A DNA stretch of 34,336 nucleotides from an uncultured Eubacteriales bacterium (GCA_900315785.1 ONAL01000016.1:1-34336); one strand, 5' to 3'. Positions 25,094 to 32,645 are shown, counted from the stretch's first letter. Notes: generated from the letters alone by a model not told the origin. Numbers and translations are program-made.

Positions 25094-25573
25094 CTATGAG
25101 TCAAATTCAACCACTGCCGTCATATTGACGGGAATTATCTTCATAATCTGGCTTTCAATCCAAGCCTTCTTGTCATTTGTGAATATTCCGTTTATAGCAA
25201 CATTAATGCTATACTGCGAAGGGTGCTCGGTAAGCTGATAGCTTGCGACGCCGAAGCTTCTGAGCATTTTGGTGAAACCGCTGACCGTGAAGTCGTTCTC
25301 GTTGATGCTCTTTCTGAGTATGAGCATTTCACGTCTGTCGGCAGTATCAAAATCACTGCCTGACGTAAATCCTATCAGACTTTCACGGTCGTCAAGACCG
25401 AAGCTCTCGGAGCTCGAAATAAAGCACTCTCTGAGCACCTCGTTCGTATTATCTTTGTGTCTCTGCAGCGCTTCTGCATAAGCGGAAAGCTCAGCGAATA
25501 CGTTTGAGCCCTCGTCAAGGTCATAGAGCCCGAGCGGCAAAAGCTTCTCGAGCATTGAATCCAATACCATCAT
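25094..25573 (-). CDS. Baseplate/tail protein, XkdU or gpI-like (DUF2313)
   Basis: A 159-aa protein in the place of XkdU (PBSX) or gpI (P2), which links the baseplate wedge to the tail fibre. The N-terminus, DSMLEKLLPLGLYDLDEGSNVFAELSAYAEALQRHKD, is the usual helical DUF2313-like opening; the C-terminal half (LILRKSINENDFTVSGFTKM, SINVAINGIF) also fits. The ATG at 25573 overlaps the baseplate J stop (ATGA), and the previous codon set ends EDQS. In known phages the tail-fibre gene comes next. Here the operon ends and ppdK's terminator follows, so either the protein is terminal or the fibre is encoded elsewhere. Confidence 0.75.
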   Translation of the reverse strand: MMVLDSMLEKLLPLGLYDLDEGSNVFAELSAYAEALQRHKDNTNEVLRECFISSSESFGLDDRESLIGFTSGSDFDTADRREMLILRKSINENDFTVSGFTKMLRSFGVASYQLTEHPSQYSINVAINGIFTNDKKAWIESQIMKIIPVNMTAVVEFDS

Positions 25574-26637
25574 GACTGATCCTCGCTTATATCAATAATG
25601 TTCGGATGAGCAAAATAGGTTGCGGTGATGTTATAGTTCGAAGCATAAGCGGAACCCCAGCGGAAGCGGTAAACTCCCTCTACCTCGGAAATAACTCTGC
25701 CGACCTGAGAATCGACTATACTTTCACCGACTTCGCGCGTATTTATGAAATCAATAATCGCTTCTTCAACCTGATTCTTGACAGTGTTGAAGCTGTAGCC
25801 GTCCTCAACCTTGACGATAATTCCGATACTGACAGGAGCCGCAACGGCGGCATTTGCCCGAACGTCAAGGTTGATTCCCTTTGCCGCGTCAAGAGCGCGC
25901 TGAACAAGCATAAGTGTGTGCGAGGTAACTTCAAATCCGAAACCGCAGACGTTAACGTCTACTGTTCCTGCTCCTCTGGCTTCGGGAACGACCTTTGCGG
26001 ATCTGACATCCGGAATATTCTCTGCAATCTTCTTGTAATAGGCAGTGTTGCTGCCATCGGTGACGTTTATATATGAATCAAGCACGCGTGCTCTGAGCTC
26101 TTCGTCAGTTTCCTCGTCCTTTCCCTCATTGAATTCGCCGTAGTTAATTACCCTGTCGATACCGACAATCTGAGTAACCATAAGATTAATAGCGTTCGGA
26201 GCGACGTTTCCCGACGCTCCCGCAACCTGAGCCGTGCAGTTTGCCGAAACTCTCACGCCGCCCGCGACAAGAGTTACAGCGTTATTCGTAACAAAGGTAA
26301 TGGGGTTTGAGCCCGAGGTTGAGACGACTGTGCCCGCAGGAATATATATCGGCTCTTCCCTCGCCTCGTTAACCAGAAATGAAACTACGCCCCAAGCCTT
26401 TACGGCAGGACGGCGGCTGAGACCTCTGTCCGCGGCGTGTAAATCAAGGTATTCTCCCGTTGCTGTCTGAGCGAACATCTGGCGCTTTACAAAGTCGAGA
26501 TTGCTCTCTGCCGAAAAGAGCTCGCCCGCAAGAACCTTCATTCTGATATCAATATCCGTGCCGTCGGGCACCTCATAACCCGACAGCTCCTTGAACTTTT
26601 CCTTCATAGTTGTGAGTATTGTTTCGTAACTATCCAT
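25570..26637 (-). CDS. Baseplate J/gp47/XkdT-like protein
   Basis: A 355-aa baseplate wedge component, equivalent to P2 gpJ, Mu gp47 and PBSX XkdT, and to the gp6 role in T4. Typical features: the N-terminal TILTTMKEKFKELSGYEVPDG and DIDIRMKVLAGELF, LHAADRGLSRRPAVKAWG, the repeated extended strands IYIPAGTVVSTSGSNPITF, and GKDEETDEELRARVLDSYIN followed by IAENIPDVRSAKVVPEARGA. Length is normal for the family. The start overlaps the gp25-like gene by 8 nt. In contractile tails, J-type wedges and the gp25 protein surround the hub and nucleate the sheath, yet no sheath gene is present here. Confidence 0.92.
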   Translation of the reverse strand: MDSYETILTTMKEKFKELSGYEVPDGTDIDIRMKVLAGELFSAESNLDFVKRQMFAQTATGEYLDLHAADRGLSRRPAVKAWGVVSFLVNEAREEPIYIPAGTVVSTSGSNPITFVTNNAVTLVAGGVRVSANCTAQVAGASGNVAPNAINLMVTQIVGIDRVINYGEFNEGKDEETDEELRARVLDSYINVTDGSNTAYYKKIAENIPDVRSAKVVPEARGAGTVDVNVCGFGFEVTSHTLMLVQRALDAAKGINLDVRANAAVAAPVSIGIIVKVEDGYSFNTVKNQVEEAIIDFINTREVGESIVDSQVGRVISEVEGVYRFRWGSAYASNYNITATYFAHPNIIDISEDQS

Positions 26638-26974
26638 TGTATTCCACCTCCGTAGTCTGTTCTCTGTAGCCGTCCGAAACCGTTATGTTGAGCTTTGTGA
26701 CGCCGTTATCCGTAAAAATGTCGTTCACCTTAACGTAAACCTCGGTATCCATAAGCGCCTCGTTTATGACGCTTTCAGCCGTTGATTTGCCGTTAGCGCT
26801 GTCGGCGTTTATGCTGTTCGGCTTATGACCGAGCGTCCTGTCATACGCAAAGCTTCCGCGGGTTACGGTGAGCAGTATTTTTATTCTCTGAATTATCTCG
26901 TCAAAGCCCGAAATCATATCGGGATAGCTGTAGTTGAGAATCTGTATATCGCCGTTTTCAATTCTGATATCCAT
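26630..26974 (-). CDS. gp25/XkdS-like baseplate protein (DUF2634 type)
   Basis: A 114-aa protein between the spike and baseplate J genes, the position of XkdS in PBSX and gpW/gp25 in other contractile phages. The segment DEIIQRIKILLTVTRGSFAYDRTLG matches the family's helix-plus-loop core; the strict Glu-Pro-Arg-type motif that anchors the sheath in classical gp25 is not seen, with SFAYDR at that point. The later KSTAESVINEALMDTEVYVKVNDI and LNITVSDG complete the alpha/beta fold. The ATG directly abuts the stop of the spike gene (26975). Confidence 0.75.
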   Translation of the reverse strand: MDIRIENGDIQILNYSYPDMISGFDEIIQRIKILLTVTRGSFAYDRTLGHKPNSINADSANGKSTAESVINEALMDTEVYVKVNDIFTDNGVTKLNITVSDGYREQTTEVEYNG

Positions 26975-27307
26975 CTATATCGCCGTCCCATTCACATACA
27001 CATTGCCGTCGTTTGAGAGCTTTATGGTAGCTCCGCCCTTTGAGAATAGCATAATCTCACCCGGCTTTAAGTTCATATCCGCGGCAATAACTCCGACGCT
27101 GACGCTCTCTCCGCTCGCGTTCAGGACAACCGACCTCTCACCTTCGGGAGATACAGAGGCGATTCCATACGGAGCGGCAAGCGGAAGCTTGTTGAACTCC
27201 GACGACGCGCTAACCTCCATTTTTCCTCTGTCAGAGCCGAGAACGTCGCCTTGCTCGGCGGCGTTTTCAGTTATGGAGTTGCGCGTTATATAATCCATTA
27301 TCCACAT
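26975..27307 (-). CDS. Baseplate spike protein, gpV/gp45-like
   Basis: A 110-aa protein resembling the C-terminal half of P2 gpV and Mu gp45, the trimeric membrane-piercing spike under the hub. The diagnostic run is KLPLAAPYGIASVSPEGERS, then VGVIAADMNLKPGEIMLFSK, and finally GATIKLSNDGNVYVNG, a repeating beta pattern ending in a tip. It is shorter than gp45 and has no visible His-x-His iron site in the tip. The ATG at 27307 is 8 nt after GGAG; a second ATG at 27298 would remove three residues. The hub gene ends 2 nt upstream. Confidence 0.75.
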   Translation of the reverse strand: MWIMDYITRNSITENAAEQGDVLGSDRGKMEVSASSEFNKLPLAAPYGIASVSPEGERSVVLNASGESVSVGVIAADMNLKPGEIMLFSKGGATIKLSNDGNVYVNGTAI

Positions 27308-27309
27308 AA

Positions 27310-28236
27310 TCAGTACTCCTTCCTTAATCTGAGCGTAGTGCGCTCTCCCTCAGGACTTAGGCTGTAATAGACAGCGCTGACTCTGAGGTCTTTTCTTTTT
27401 CCAAGAATAGCGTCGTCAAGCTCCGTCTCCGCTCCGAGGGAGTTGAGCAGACGGCGCGGAGTTGAGATGTAAAGCGAATATGCTGTTCTTTCGGAATTGT
27501 TGACCATACTGTGCGGTATGTCGATGTTTCCGCTGAGACTTGCGTCAAAATATCTGACGCGGTCAATACCGCGCGCCTTAGCTTCGCTGTTCTCAATATC
27601 GAGAAAGTAGCCCTTGCTCGTGGGAAGCTTGACGTATACGTCTGACAGCGGTTTACAGCGTTTTGTATTTTCTTTTACAGAAATATAAGGTATATCACTG
27701 TCTGAGAATCTGAGCTTTCTTACGCTCTCAACTCCGCTGAAGTTTACCGTGCCGTCGCTCTCAACTCTCGGGAAAGTACCGAATGCTTTTTTGCAGAAGC
27801 TCAGGAGCACCTGCCAGCAGGTGGCGCCCTTTGATACAGCAAGACTGCCCTTGTACACTGATCCCGAAGCCTTGAAGTCTTTAATTCCGTGCGGCTTGAG
27901 GTGACGGTAGAAGATAACGCTTGCCGTCGGAAAGTAATAGTTAACGGGATGAGCCTCGTTATCGAGCAAAACCGCAGCCATACTGCGCGCTGTGATTGAA
28001 GTGACGGCGTGCTTTGTATCGAGAATGCTCTGCTGTTCATCAACAACTCCCGTAAAAACGACCTCGCCGCCGTCGAGGAGTGTAACTGCCCTGAGCTCGG
28101 GAAGCTGAGTATCGAGCGGCACAACGAGCTTGAGGTCATCTGCGGGAATGAACTCGTCCCTGTTGAGTGTCATTGAAATAATCTTGGAAAGCGTATGAAT
28201 ATTGCCGCTCGTATCTGCGCATTTTGCAATCAGCAT
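27310..28236 (-). CDS. Baseplate hub protein, XkdQ/gpD-like
   Basis: A 308-aa protein in the place of PBSX XkdQ and P2 gpD (T4 gp27 fold), which forms the trimeric central hub joining tube to spike. Seen: an N-terminal beta domain with LSKIISMTLNRDEFIPADDL and LLDGGEVVFTGVVDEQQS, then HAVTSITARSMAAVLLDNEA, a middle segment with a substrate-fold signature (GATCWQVLLSFCKKAF) and a C-terminal beta region ending VYYSLSPEGERTTLRLRKEY. Its ATG overlaps the LysM gene stop by 7 nt. No lysozyme or peptidase domain is appended. Confidence 0.82.
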   Translation of the reverse strand: MLIAKCADTSGNIHTLSKIISMTLNRDEFIPADDLKLVVPLDTQLPELRAVTLLDGGEVVFTGVVDEQQSILDTKHAVTSITARSMAAVLLDNEAHPVNYYFPTASVIFYRHLKPHGIKDFKASGSVYKGSLAVSKGATCWQVLLSFCKKAFGTFPRVESDGTVNFSGVESVRKLRFSDSDIPYISVKENTKRCKPLSDVYVKLPTSKGYFLDIENSEAKARGIDRVRYFDASLSGNIDIPHSMVNNSERTAYSLYISTPRRLLNSLGAETELDDAILGKRKDLRVSAVYYSLSPEGERTTLRLRKEY

Positions 28237-28748
28237 AAGCGAATCTCAGCTCCTCTCATCACCTCTTCAGGTCGCTTTATCTGCGGGTTGAGCTCCAAAA
28301 GCTTCTCAACCGCAACATCAAATCTATATGAAATATCCCACAAATCCTCACTTGCCGAGGTTGTGTAGAATTTTTTTACAGGGATTCCCCTGTTCTCGGG
28401 ACAATCCTCGACAAACTCAAACCTGTAGGTTATCAGCTCGGGCGTGGGCTCTGCAAGGAAATCGAGCTTTTTAAAATACGCCATTATAGGCTTGGTAAAC
28501 GGAACAGAGAGAACGCCGCTGCCGCTCTGCTCCTTAACGCGGAAGAGCCGCAGAAACTTGTACATACAGTCTGCTCCGATAATACTGCCCTCACCTGTGA
28601 TAACACGAGGGCTTCTGCCGTACTGACTGACGATATCTTTTCCGTTGACAATGCGCTGATATCTGACGTTATTCTCGGTAGTGATTTTCAGGGTTTCGGG
28701 GTTATGCTCAAACTCAAAGCCCTTAAATCTTATCATCGAATTACTCAC
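28230..28748 (-). CDS. Baseplate protein with C-terminal LysM domain, XkdP-like
   Basis: A 172-aa protein in the position of PBSX XkdP. Residues 1-120 (MIRFKGFEFEHNPETLKITT, VITGEGSIIGADCMYKFLRL) match the N-terminal part of XkdP/gp53-like proteins; residues about 125-172 (TSASEDLWDISYRFDVAVEK and LLELNPQIKR) form a LysM domain. LysM in this place connects hub and wedges or binds peptidoglycan. The likely start is the GTG at 28748, whose GTGA overlaps the stop of the 41-aa ORF; an ATG at 28736 is also possible. Confidence 0.82.
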   Translation of the reverse strand: MSNSMIRFKGFEFEHNPETLKITTENNVRYQRIVNGKDIVSQYGRSPRVITGEGSIIGADCMYKFLRLFRVKEQSGSGVLSVPFTKPIMAYFKKLDFLAEPTPELITYRFEFVEDCPENRGIPVKKFYTTSASEDLWDISYRFDVAVEKLLELNPQIKRPEEVMRGAEIRLC

Positions 28749-28870
28749 GACCTCGCCTCCGCTTCCTCGCTGAGTGCTCTGTTAAACCGACGGCTGTCAC
28801 GCTCGAATGTCTCGCTTATATCACGCGCGTTTTCCTCTGAGTGGTTGTTATAATAATCCTCGGTAATCAT
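28745..28870 (-). CDS. 41-residue charged helical peptide in the tape-measure position
   Basis: A short ORF that shares 4 nt with both neighbours (ATGA upstream, GTGA downstream) and has AAAGGAGC before its ATG, so it is very likely translated. The peptide (MITEDYYNNHSEENARDISE, then TFERDSRRFNRALSEEAEARS) is highly charged, with no Cys or Gly, and is predicted to be one helix. In PBSX-type clusters the genes between tube and LysM protein are xkdN (tail chaperone) and xkdO (tape measure, over 1000 aa). This tiny gene is all that lies there. The function is unknown; it may be a vestigial or minimal tape measure, or an adaptor. Confidence 0.7.
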   Translation of the reverse strand: MITEDYYNNHSEENARDISETFERDSRRFNRALSEEAEARS

Positions 28871-29217
28871 AAGAGCTCCTTTCTGCCTGCTGAAATTCTG
28901 ATTTTGTTAAGAACCTTTCCCCTGCTGTCCTTGTCGCTCTGAACTGAGCTAACCGAACAGCCCGAATACCTTATCGGCGCGTCGGGGTTATCAATAAGGA
29001 GAGTAAAACCCGTTTCGTCCTCGGTAAAGAATCCCGAATACGTTTCGAGATAAATCTCATAGCTTGTTTTGCCGTCTACATACGCGTACGGCTCGGAGTT
29101 GTGGAACTCATACAAGCCCTTGCTTTCACTCTTCTGTGACACGCTGAGCTTGACAAGCTTTTCGACGGGCACGCTGTCCTTATATACGCTGACCTCGTAA
29201 TTATTGGGTAAAATCAT
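28867..29217 (-). CDS. Short tail-tube-like protein
   Basis: A 116-aa protein, beta-rich throughout (NNYEVSVYKDSVPVEKLVKL, GKTSYEIYLETYSGFF, TGFTLLIDNPDAPIRYSGCS, KVLNKIRISAGRKEL). The pattern of a two-sheet sandwich with a strand pair near 'RYSGCSVSSVQS' resembles phage tube or tube-initiator proteins (gp19/XkdM, gp54/gp48 type), but I cannot confirm it. It sits where XkdM sits in PBSX. If it is a tube protein it is the only one. Its ATG shares a base with the upstream stop (TGATG), and GAGGTG is 5 nt away. Confidence 0.5.
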   Translation of the reverse strand: MILPNNYEVSVYKDSVPVEKLVKLSVSQKSESKGLYEFHNSEPYAYVDGKTSYEIYLETYSGFFTEDETGFTLLIDNPDAPIRYSGCSVSSVQSDKDSRGKVLNKIRISAGRKELL

Positions 29218-29621
29218 CAGCTCACCTCACAATAACTAAGGGTAAAGACTATATCGCGGTAAAAGGTGGAAAGATTCTTATCGTGATAAACGCGGCTGAT
29301 TTTCCAGTCCGATATATATCCGTCGCCGTTATCGCGGAATGAGTTTACAAGCGCTCTTGCCTTGTCCACCAGCTCTGCTCCCGATAATCCTGTTCCCGCG
29401 AAAAGACGGATTCTCAGCTCGGAATCTACGATTTCGATATTCTCGGAAACAAATGCCACACGCTTCTTTTCCTCAATCGGTTCAACAGCCGCCGCAGCGC
29501 CTACAACGGGTATATTTGCGGCGGCACTTCTGTAACCCTTATAAAATCGGAGCGTACCGAGAGTACCGCTCTGCTTCGCCTGTCTTACAAGGCTGTCGGT
29601 TAATGCGTTAATATCAGTCAT
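29217..29621 (-). CDS. Tail terminator-like protein
   Basis: A 134-aa protein following the connector genes, the usual place of a tail terminator or minor tail protein (gpU, XkdJ-type). The sequence fits an alpha/beta terminator: an N-terminal helix (DINALTDSLVRQAKQSG), a middle beta pair, a helix (SGAELVDKARALVNSFRD), and the terminal STFYRDIVFTLSYCEVS, which resembles the closing strand of such proteins. The ATG at 29621 overlaps the previous gene by 8 nt with a GGGGGA site upstream; the frame is open to 29669 but without a ribosome site. The assignment is by position and outline only. Confidence 0.55.
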   Translation of the reverse strand: MTDINALTDSLVRQAKQSGTLGTLRFYKGYRSAAANIPVVGAAAAVEPIEEKKRVAFVSENIEIVDSELRIRLFAGTGLSGAELVDKARALVNSFRDNGDGYISDWKISRVYHDKNLSTFYRDIVFTLSYCEVS

Positions 29622-29952
29622 AATCGTCCCCCGACTGTGCTGTGAGGGCGGATAAAACCGCCCACACATACACTGTATTTCCTTTGACCTTATACGAACC
29701 GCTGGAACGCGGATAATATGAATTCTCCGATGTTCTGATTGCGGAGCCCTGAGTCAACACAACGTCAGGCGGAAATATCGCATAATACTTGCCGATATTA
29801 GCCTTACCCGTAGGAAGTCTCTTGTTGGTATCCGTCAGACGTCTTTTGCGTTCAAGAGGCTGGATAATGCCCTTGGTTTCGTAGGGAATGCCCGAATTCA
29901 AAACCGTAACATCCTCACCGAACTTGTCGATTATTCTGTCGAGCCTTATCAT
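29614..29952 (-). CDS. Head closure/head-tail joining protein, XkdH-like
   Basis: A 112-aa protein that probably plugs or extends the portal-connector channel. It has the layout of small head-closure proteins (SPP1 gp16, XkdH): an N-terminal segment DRIIDKFGEDVTVLNSG, then a beta-barrel region with ETKGIIQPLERKRR and ANIGKYYAIFPPDVVLTQGS, and a final KVKGNTVYVWAVLSAL strand. It is coupled to the previous connector gene through an ATGA overlap. The assignment is based on order and fold outline. Confidence 0.6.
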   Translation of the reverse strand: MIRLDRIIDKFGEDVTVLNSGIPYETKGIIQPLERKRRLTDTNKRLPTGKANIGKYYAIFPPDVVLTQGSAIRTSENSYYPRSSGSYKVKGNTVYVWAVLSALTAQSGDDYD

Positions 29953-30308
29953 CCTCTCACGCTCCTGAATGTAAAATACGAACCGTCTACAAGGTCGCCG
30001 TTCTGAGCAAGCTCGCTTTTCCAGAGCTGTTCCGCTCTGTTGAGCGCTCCGCTGTCATAGGTTACGCTGAGGTCGCCTGCGCGCACCGTTCTTGTATTAT
30101 CAAAGGTATATACAAGATACCTGTAGTACGCATAAACGCCCGCGAGCGAATCGAGACGCGTGTTCTCGTCGTCGGTCGGCTCTTCCTTTGCACAAAGAGT
30201 TCTCACATAGCGTCCCGCGTCCTCAAGGATAGATGCCCACGAAAGAGCGGCGGAGCGGTCAAGTCCCGAAAGCAATATGAACCTGTCAAGAATAGTATCT
30301 AAGTCCAT
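29949..30308 (-). CDS. Head-tail connector protein
   Basis: A 119-aa, mostly helical protein directly after the capsid gene, matching the position and outline of HK97 gp6/SPP1 gp15-type adaptors, which form a ring under the portal. DLDTILDRFILLSGLDRSAA, LDSLAGVYAYYRYLVYTFDN and LNRAEQLWKSELAQNGDLVD would be the bundle helices. GAGGTGAG precedes the ATG, 11 nt after the capsid stop. Confidence 0.6.
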   Translation of the reverse strand: MDLDTILDRFILLSGLDRSAALSWASILEDAGRYVRTLCAKEEPTDDENTRLDSLAGVYAYYRYLVYTFDNTRTVRAGDLSVTYDSGALNRAEQLWKSELAQNGDLVDGSYFTFRSVRG

Positions 30309-30319
30309 ATTCTCACCTC

Positions 30320-31330
30320 TTAGTAAGAGAGCGCCTTGGAAGCCTCTTTGAAGATTTTTGCAAAGCCCGCAGTGCAGCTGATAGCCGCTCTCTCGAGCTG
30401 ACGGTCAATAAGCTTGTCGTAATCGGTTACGACGTCGCCCGCCTGTACCATTTCGAGCGAGCAATTCTTATCGAGACCGATAATCTGGTCGCCTGTGATT
30501 GCGGGAGTGTGAAGCAGAGTCGCACCGAGCGGAGTAATCATCTTGCCTGTACCGTGGAAGTTAAGACCCGCAATCGCGTCCTTCATCTCGGGAAGCGAGA
30601 GAATCTTCTTCATAGCCGCTGTGGGAGCAAGAATTGTGTTGAGCTCATAGGGAGCAAGCTCGCCCCAAAGCTTGAGAATATCGTTGTATGTAATGCCTTC
30701 GTTGCTGTCGTCAACCGTGATAACCGTGCACGCGTTGTTGTTGCCGTCACCGTTTAAGAGAACGTCAACAGCGTCCTTGAGCTGAGCTCGTCTGATATAC
30801 GCGCCAATCTGATTGAGTGTGACAGTGAAAAGGTCAAGTCTCTGGAAACGGAGCGCTTCATATGACGAAACGAGCATTCTGCCTCTCTTGTGAAGCTTAA
30901 CGAGGTTCTCCTGAGTTTTTACTACAGTCTCGGGAATCTTTGCGCCCTCGGCAACAACCTTGAGTGTCTTGTCGTCCTCGCTGGGAACAGACGCGATTGA
31001 GCGGTAATCCATACCTGAGATATTTGTAACGCTGGCTACGATATCGGGAATGATATCTGCCTGCTCCATACCCTGCTTTACCGCCTGACTTACGTACTCG
31101 GGAAAGAGCGCGGCGGAGTTAGAGGTCTGGAAGAACTTCTCAACGCAGTCGCTGCCTGCGCCCGAAACGTGGATGTCAAATCTTTTGAGCTGACGTTCAA
31201 AGGCGTCGAGACCCTCGTACTGAGTGCCGATATAGTTCTCCGACGGGTCAAGCTTTTCGAGTGTGTCGGTAAGGTTGCCATTTACCTGATACATACCCTT
31301 TTCGATTGTAATGTTTTCAAAATTTGCCAT
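30320..31330 (-). CDS. Major capsid protein (HK97 fold)
   Basis: A 336-aa protein expected to form the icosahedral head shell. Supporting features: the position after protease and cement genes, an N-terminal amphipathic arm, YVSQAVKQGMEQADIIPDIV and ISGMDYRSIASV in the E-loop region, LVKLHKRGRMLVSSYEALRF, the long spine helix around LFTVTLNQIGAYIRRAQLKD, and the P-domain run TILAPTAAMKKILSLPEM with TPLGATLLHTPAITGDQIIG. It resembles PBSX XkdG-type capsids. AGGAGGAG precedes the ATG. An encapsulin is unlikely because portal and terminase are also present. Confidence 0.82.
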   Translation of the reverse strand: MANFENITIEKGMYQVNGNLTDTLEKLDPSENYIGTQYEGLDAFERQLKRFDIHVSGAGSDCVEKFFQTSNSAALFPEYVSQAVKQGMEQADIIPDIVASVTNISGMDYRSIASVPSEDDKTLKVVAEGAKIPETVVKTQENLVKLHKRGRMLVSSYEALRFQRLDLFTVTLNQIGAYIRRAQLKDAVDVLLNGDGNNNACTVITVDDSNEGITYNDILKLWGELAPYELNTILAPTAAMKKILSLPEMKDAIAGLNFHGTGKMITPLGATLLHTPAITGDQIIGLDKNCSLEMVQAGDVVTDYDKLIDRQLERAAISCTAGFAKIFKEASKALSY

Positions 31331-31342
31331 TCTATCTCCTCC

Positions 31343-31672
31343 TTAAAGAATGAATCCGATTTTTTCGTCATCCTTATAGATGATTCTGTATTTTGTAGAG
31401 CCGCCAGGCGCAAGCTTTGTGCTTGTGGTTGTCACAAGACCGCATCTGCCGTAGTTGACATCGCCCTGATAGTCAGCCTCAACATAGCCTGAGGTCTGGA
31501 CTGCTGCGTAACCGTCTCTTACGCCGACGCAAACTCCGATGAGCTCCTGTCCCGCGTTTCCGGGAATAACATGATAGTTATCGTCAAGCTGCACAAAGTC
31601 GCCGACCTTTACGCTGCTGTTAGCTAAGAAGGTTGCGACGTTTTCGTTATAACCGTTGAAATTAATATCCAT
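31343..31672 (-). CDS. Capsid cement/decoration-like protein
   Basis: A 109-aa beta-rich protein between protease and capsid, the place of head-decoration (cement, DUF2190-like) proteins. VKVGDFVQLDDNYHVIPGNA and QELIGVCVGVRDGYAAVQTS form a small barrel pattern typical of this group. The remainder (GLVTTTSTKLAPGG, YRIIYKDDEKIGFIL) is also beta. GGAGG lies before the ATG, and the protease gene ends 10 nt upstream. It presumably binds the outer capsid surface and adds stability. Confidence 0.6.
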   Translation of the reverse strand: MDINFNGYNENVATFLANSSVKVGDFVQLDDNYHVIPGNAGQELIGVCVGVRDGYAAVQTSGYVEADYQGDVNYGRCGLVTTTSTKLAPGGSTKYRIIYKDDEKIGFIL

Positions 31673-31682
31673 AATTTACCTC

Positions 31683-32645
31683 CTAAATTCTGAACTGTGA
31701 GTTGTTGTTTTCTGCCGATGTAATATTCTGAGGCGCGAGCTGGGGAGTACGCGGAAGCTTCTTGCCTGCTCTCGCCTTATAGATTTCTTTAAGCTCGCAA
31801 AGCTCCTCAACACCGAGTGACCTTACCACGCATTTCATTGTGTGGTCTGATACCTCGGGCTGAACAATTGCGCTGTACTTGAGCACATCGCTCTCGAGCC
31901 TTGTTCTGTAGAAGGCTCCGTCAGCCGCCTGCTTCTTGAGACCGCCGAGATACGTCTTCAGATGTTCGCTGTCGGTTTTTGTCAGCGAGACAGCCTCGCC
32001 GTTTTCAATGCTTTTGAGGATTTCCTCCATAGATTTCTCCTTTCCGAAGGACTTGATAACGCCCGCGTCCTTCTGAGCGGGAACTGCCACAAAGCTGAAT
32101 TCATAAGCGTCCGTTGGGTTTACGAGCTCGCCGCAGCAGAGCTTTCCGCTGTAGCGCTCGCCCTTGATGTGAGAGCAAGAGGAAAGCTCGCTTCCGCAGA
32201 TACTGCAAAGAGTTTTGCCGACCGAGCAGCCGACGCTGACCTCACGGACTATACCGCTGTCAATCGCGTCGCGAAGCTCCAGGTTTCCCTCGCTTTTTGG
32301 CATATACGCTCTCGCCTTCAGGCGAAAGTAGTTCTCGCCCAGCGAGTTTTTCTTACCAGATATCTCTTCGACCTCGGTCGAAATAATCCTTGCGCTCTGG
32401 TTCTTTGCCGTGGGATTGTGGTCAAATATTCCTGTTTTACCGACGAAAAGCTCGCCGAGCTTTTTGAGTGAATCCACGGTGAAGCGTTCAAAATCTCTGT
32501 CGACCTCATTGTCACAGAGCACAACCGAGAAAACGTAAACCTCGTCCGCCGAAAGCTGTCTGCGGGCATAGCTGTTGATAAGCTCAAGCTCCTTCTCGCT
32601 GACAGCCGATGTTTCAGCCTTCTGTTCCTTCTTCAATATAATCAC
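31683..32645 (-). CDS. Prohead maturation protease with Cys-rich insert and scaffold-like tail
   Basis: A 320-aa protein. Residues about 35-195 look like a phage head protease: VFSVVLCDNEVDRDFERFTV, DSLKKLGELFVGKTGIFDHN (a likely catalytic His in DHN), ARIIST, and the SVGCSVG strand followed by YEFSFVAVPAQKDAG. Inside sits a Cys-rich piece (Cys147, 150, 157, His159, Cys170, 171), probably a zinc knuckle; similar inserts occur in other Clostridia phage proteases. The C-terminal 120 residues are helical and charged, like a scaffold. The start is uncertain: GTG 32645 has GGAG at 6 nt, TTG 32636 has GGTGAT nearer, and both overlap the portal gene. Confidence 0.72.
   Translation of the reverse strand: MIILKKEQKAETSAVSEKELELINSYARRQLSADEVYVFSVVLCDNEVDRDFERFTVDSLKKLGELFVGKTGIFDHNPTAKNQSARIISTEVEEISGKKNSLGENYFRLKARAYMPKSEGNLELRDAIDSGIVREVSVGCSVGKTLCSICGSELSSCSHIKGERYSGKLCCGELVNPTDAYEFSFVAVPAQKDAGVIKSFGKEKSMEEILKSIENGEAVSLTKTDSEHLKTYLGGLKKQAADGAFYRTRLESDVLKYSAIVQPEVSDHTMKCVVRSLGVEELCELKEIYKARAGKKLPRTPQLAPQNITSAENNNSQFRI

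Noticed and set aside
30320-31330. Capsid-fold protein considered as an encapsulin
   Set aside because: Portal, terminase, protease and connectors in the same operon show it is a phage-type capsid gene.
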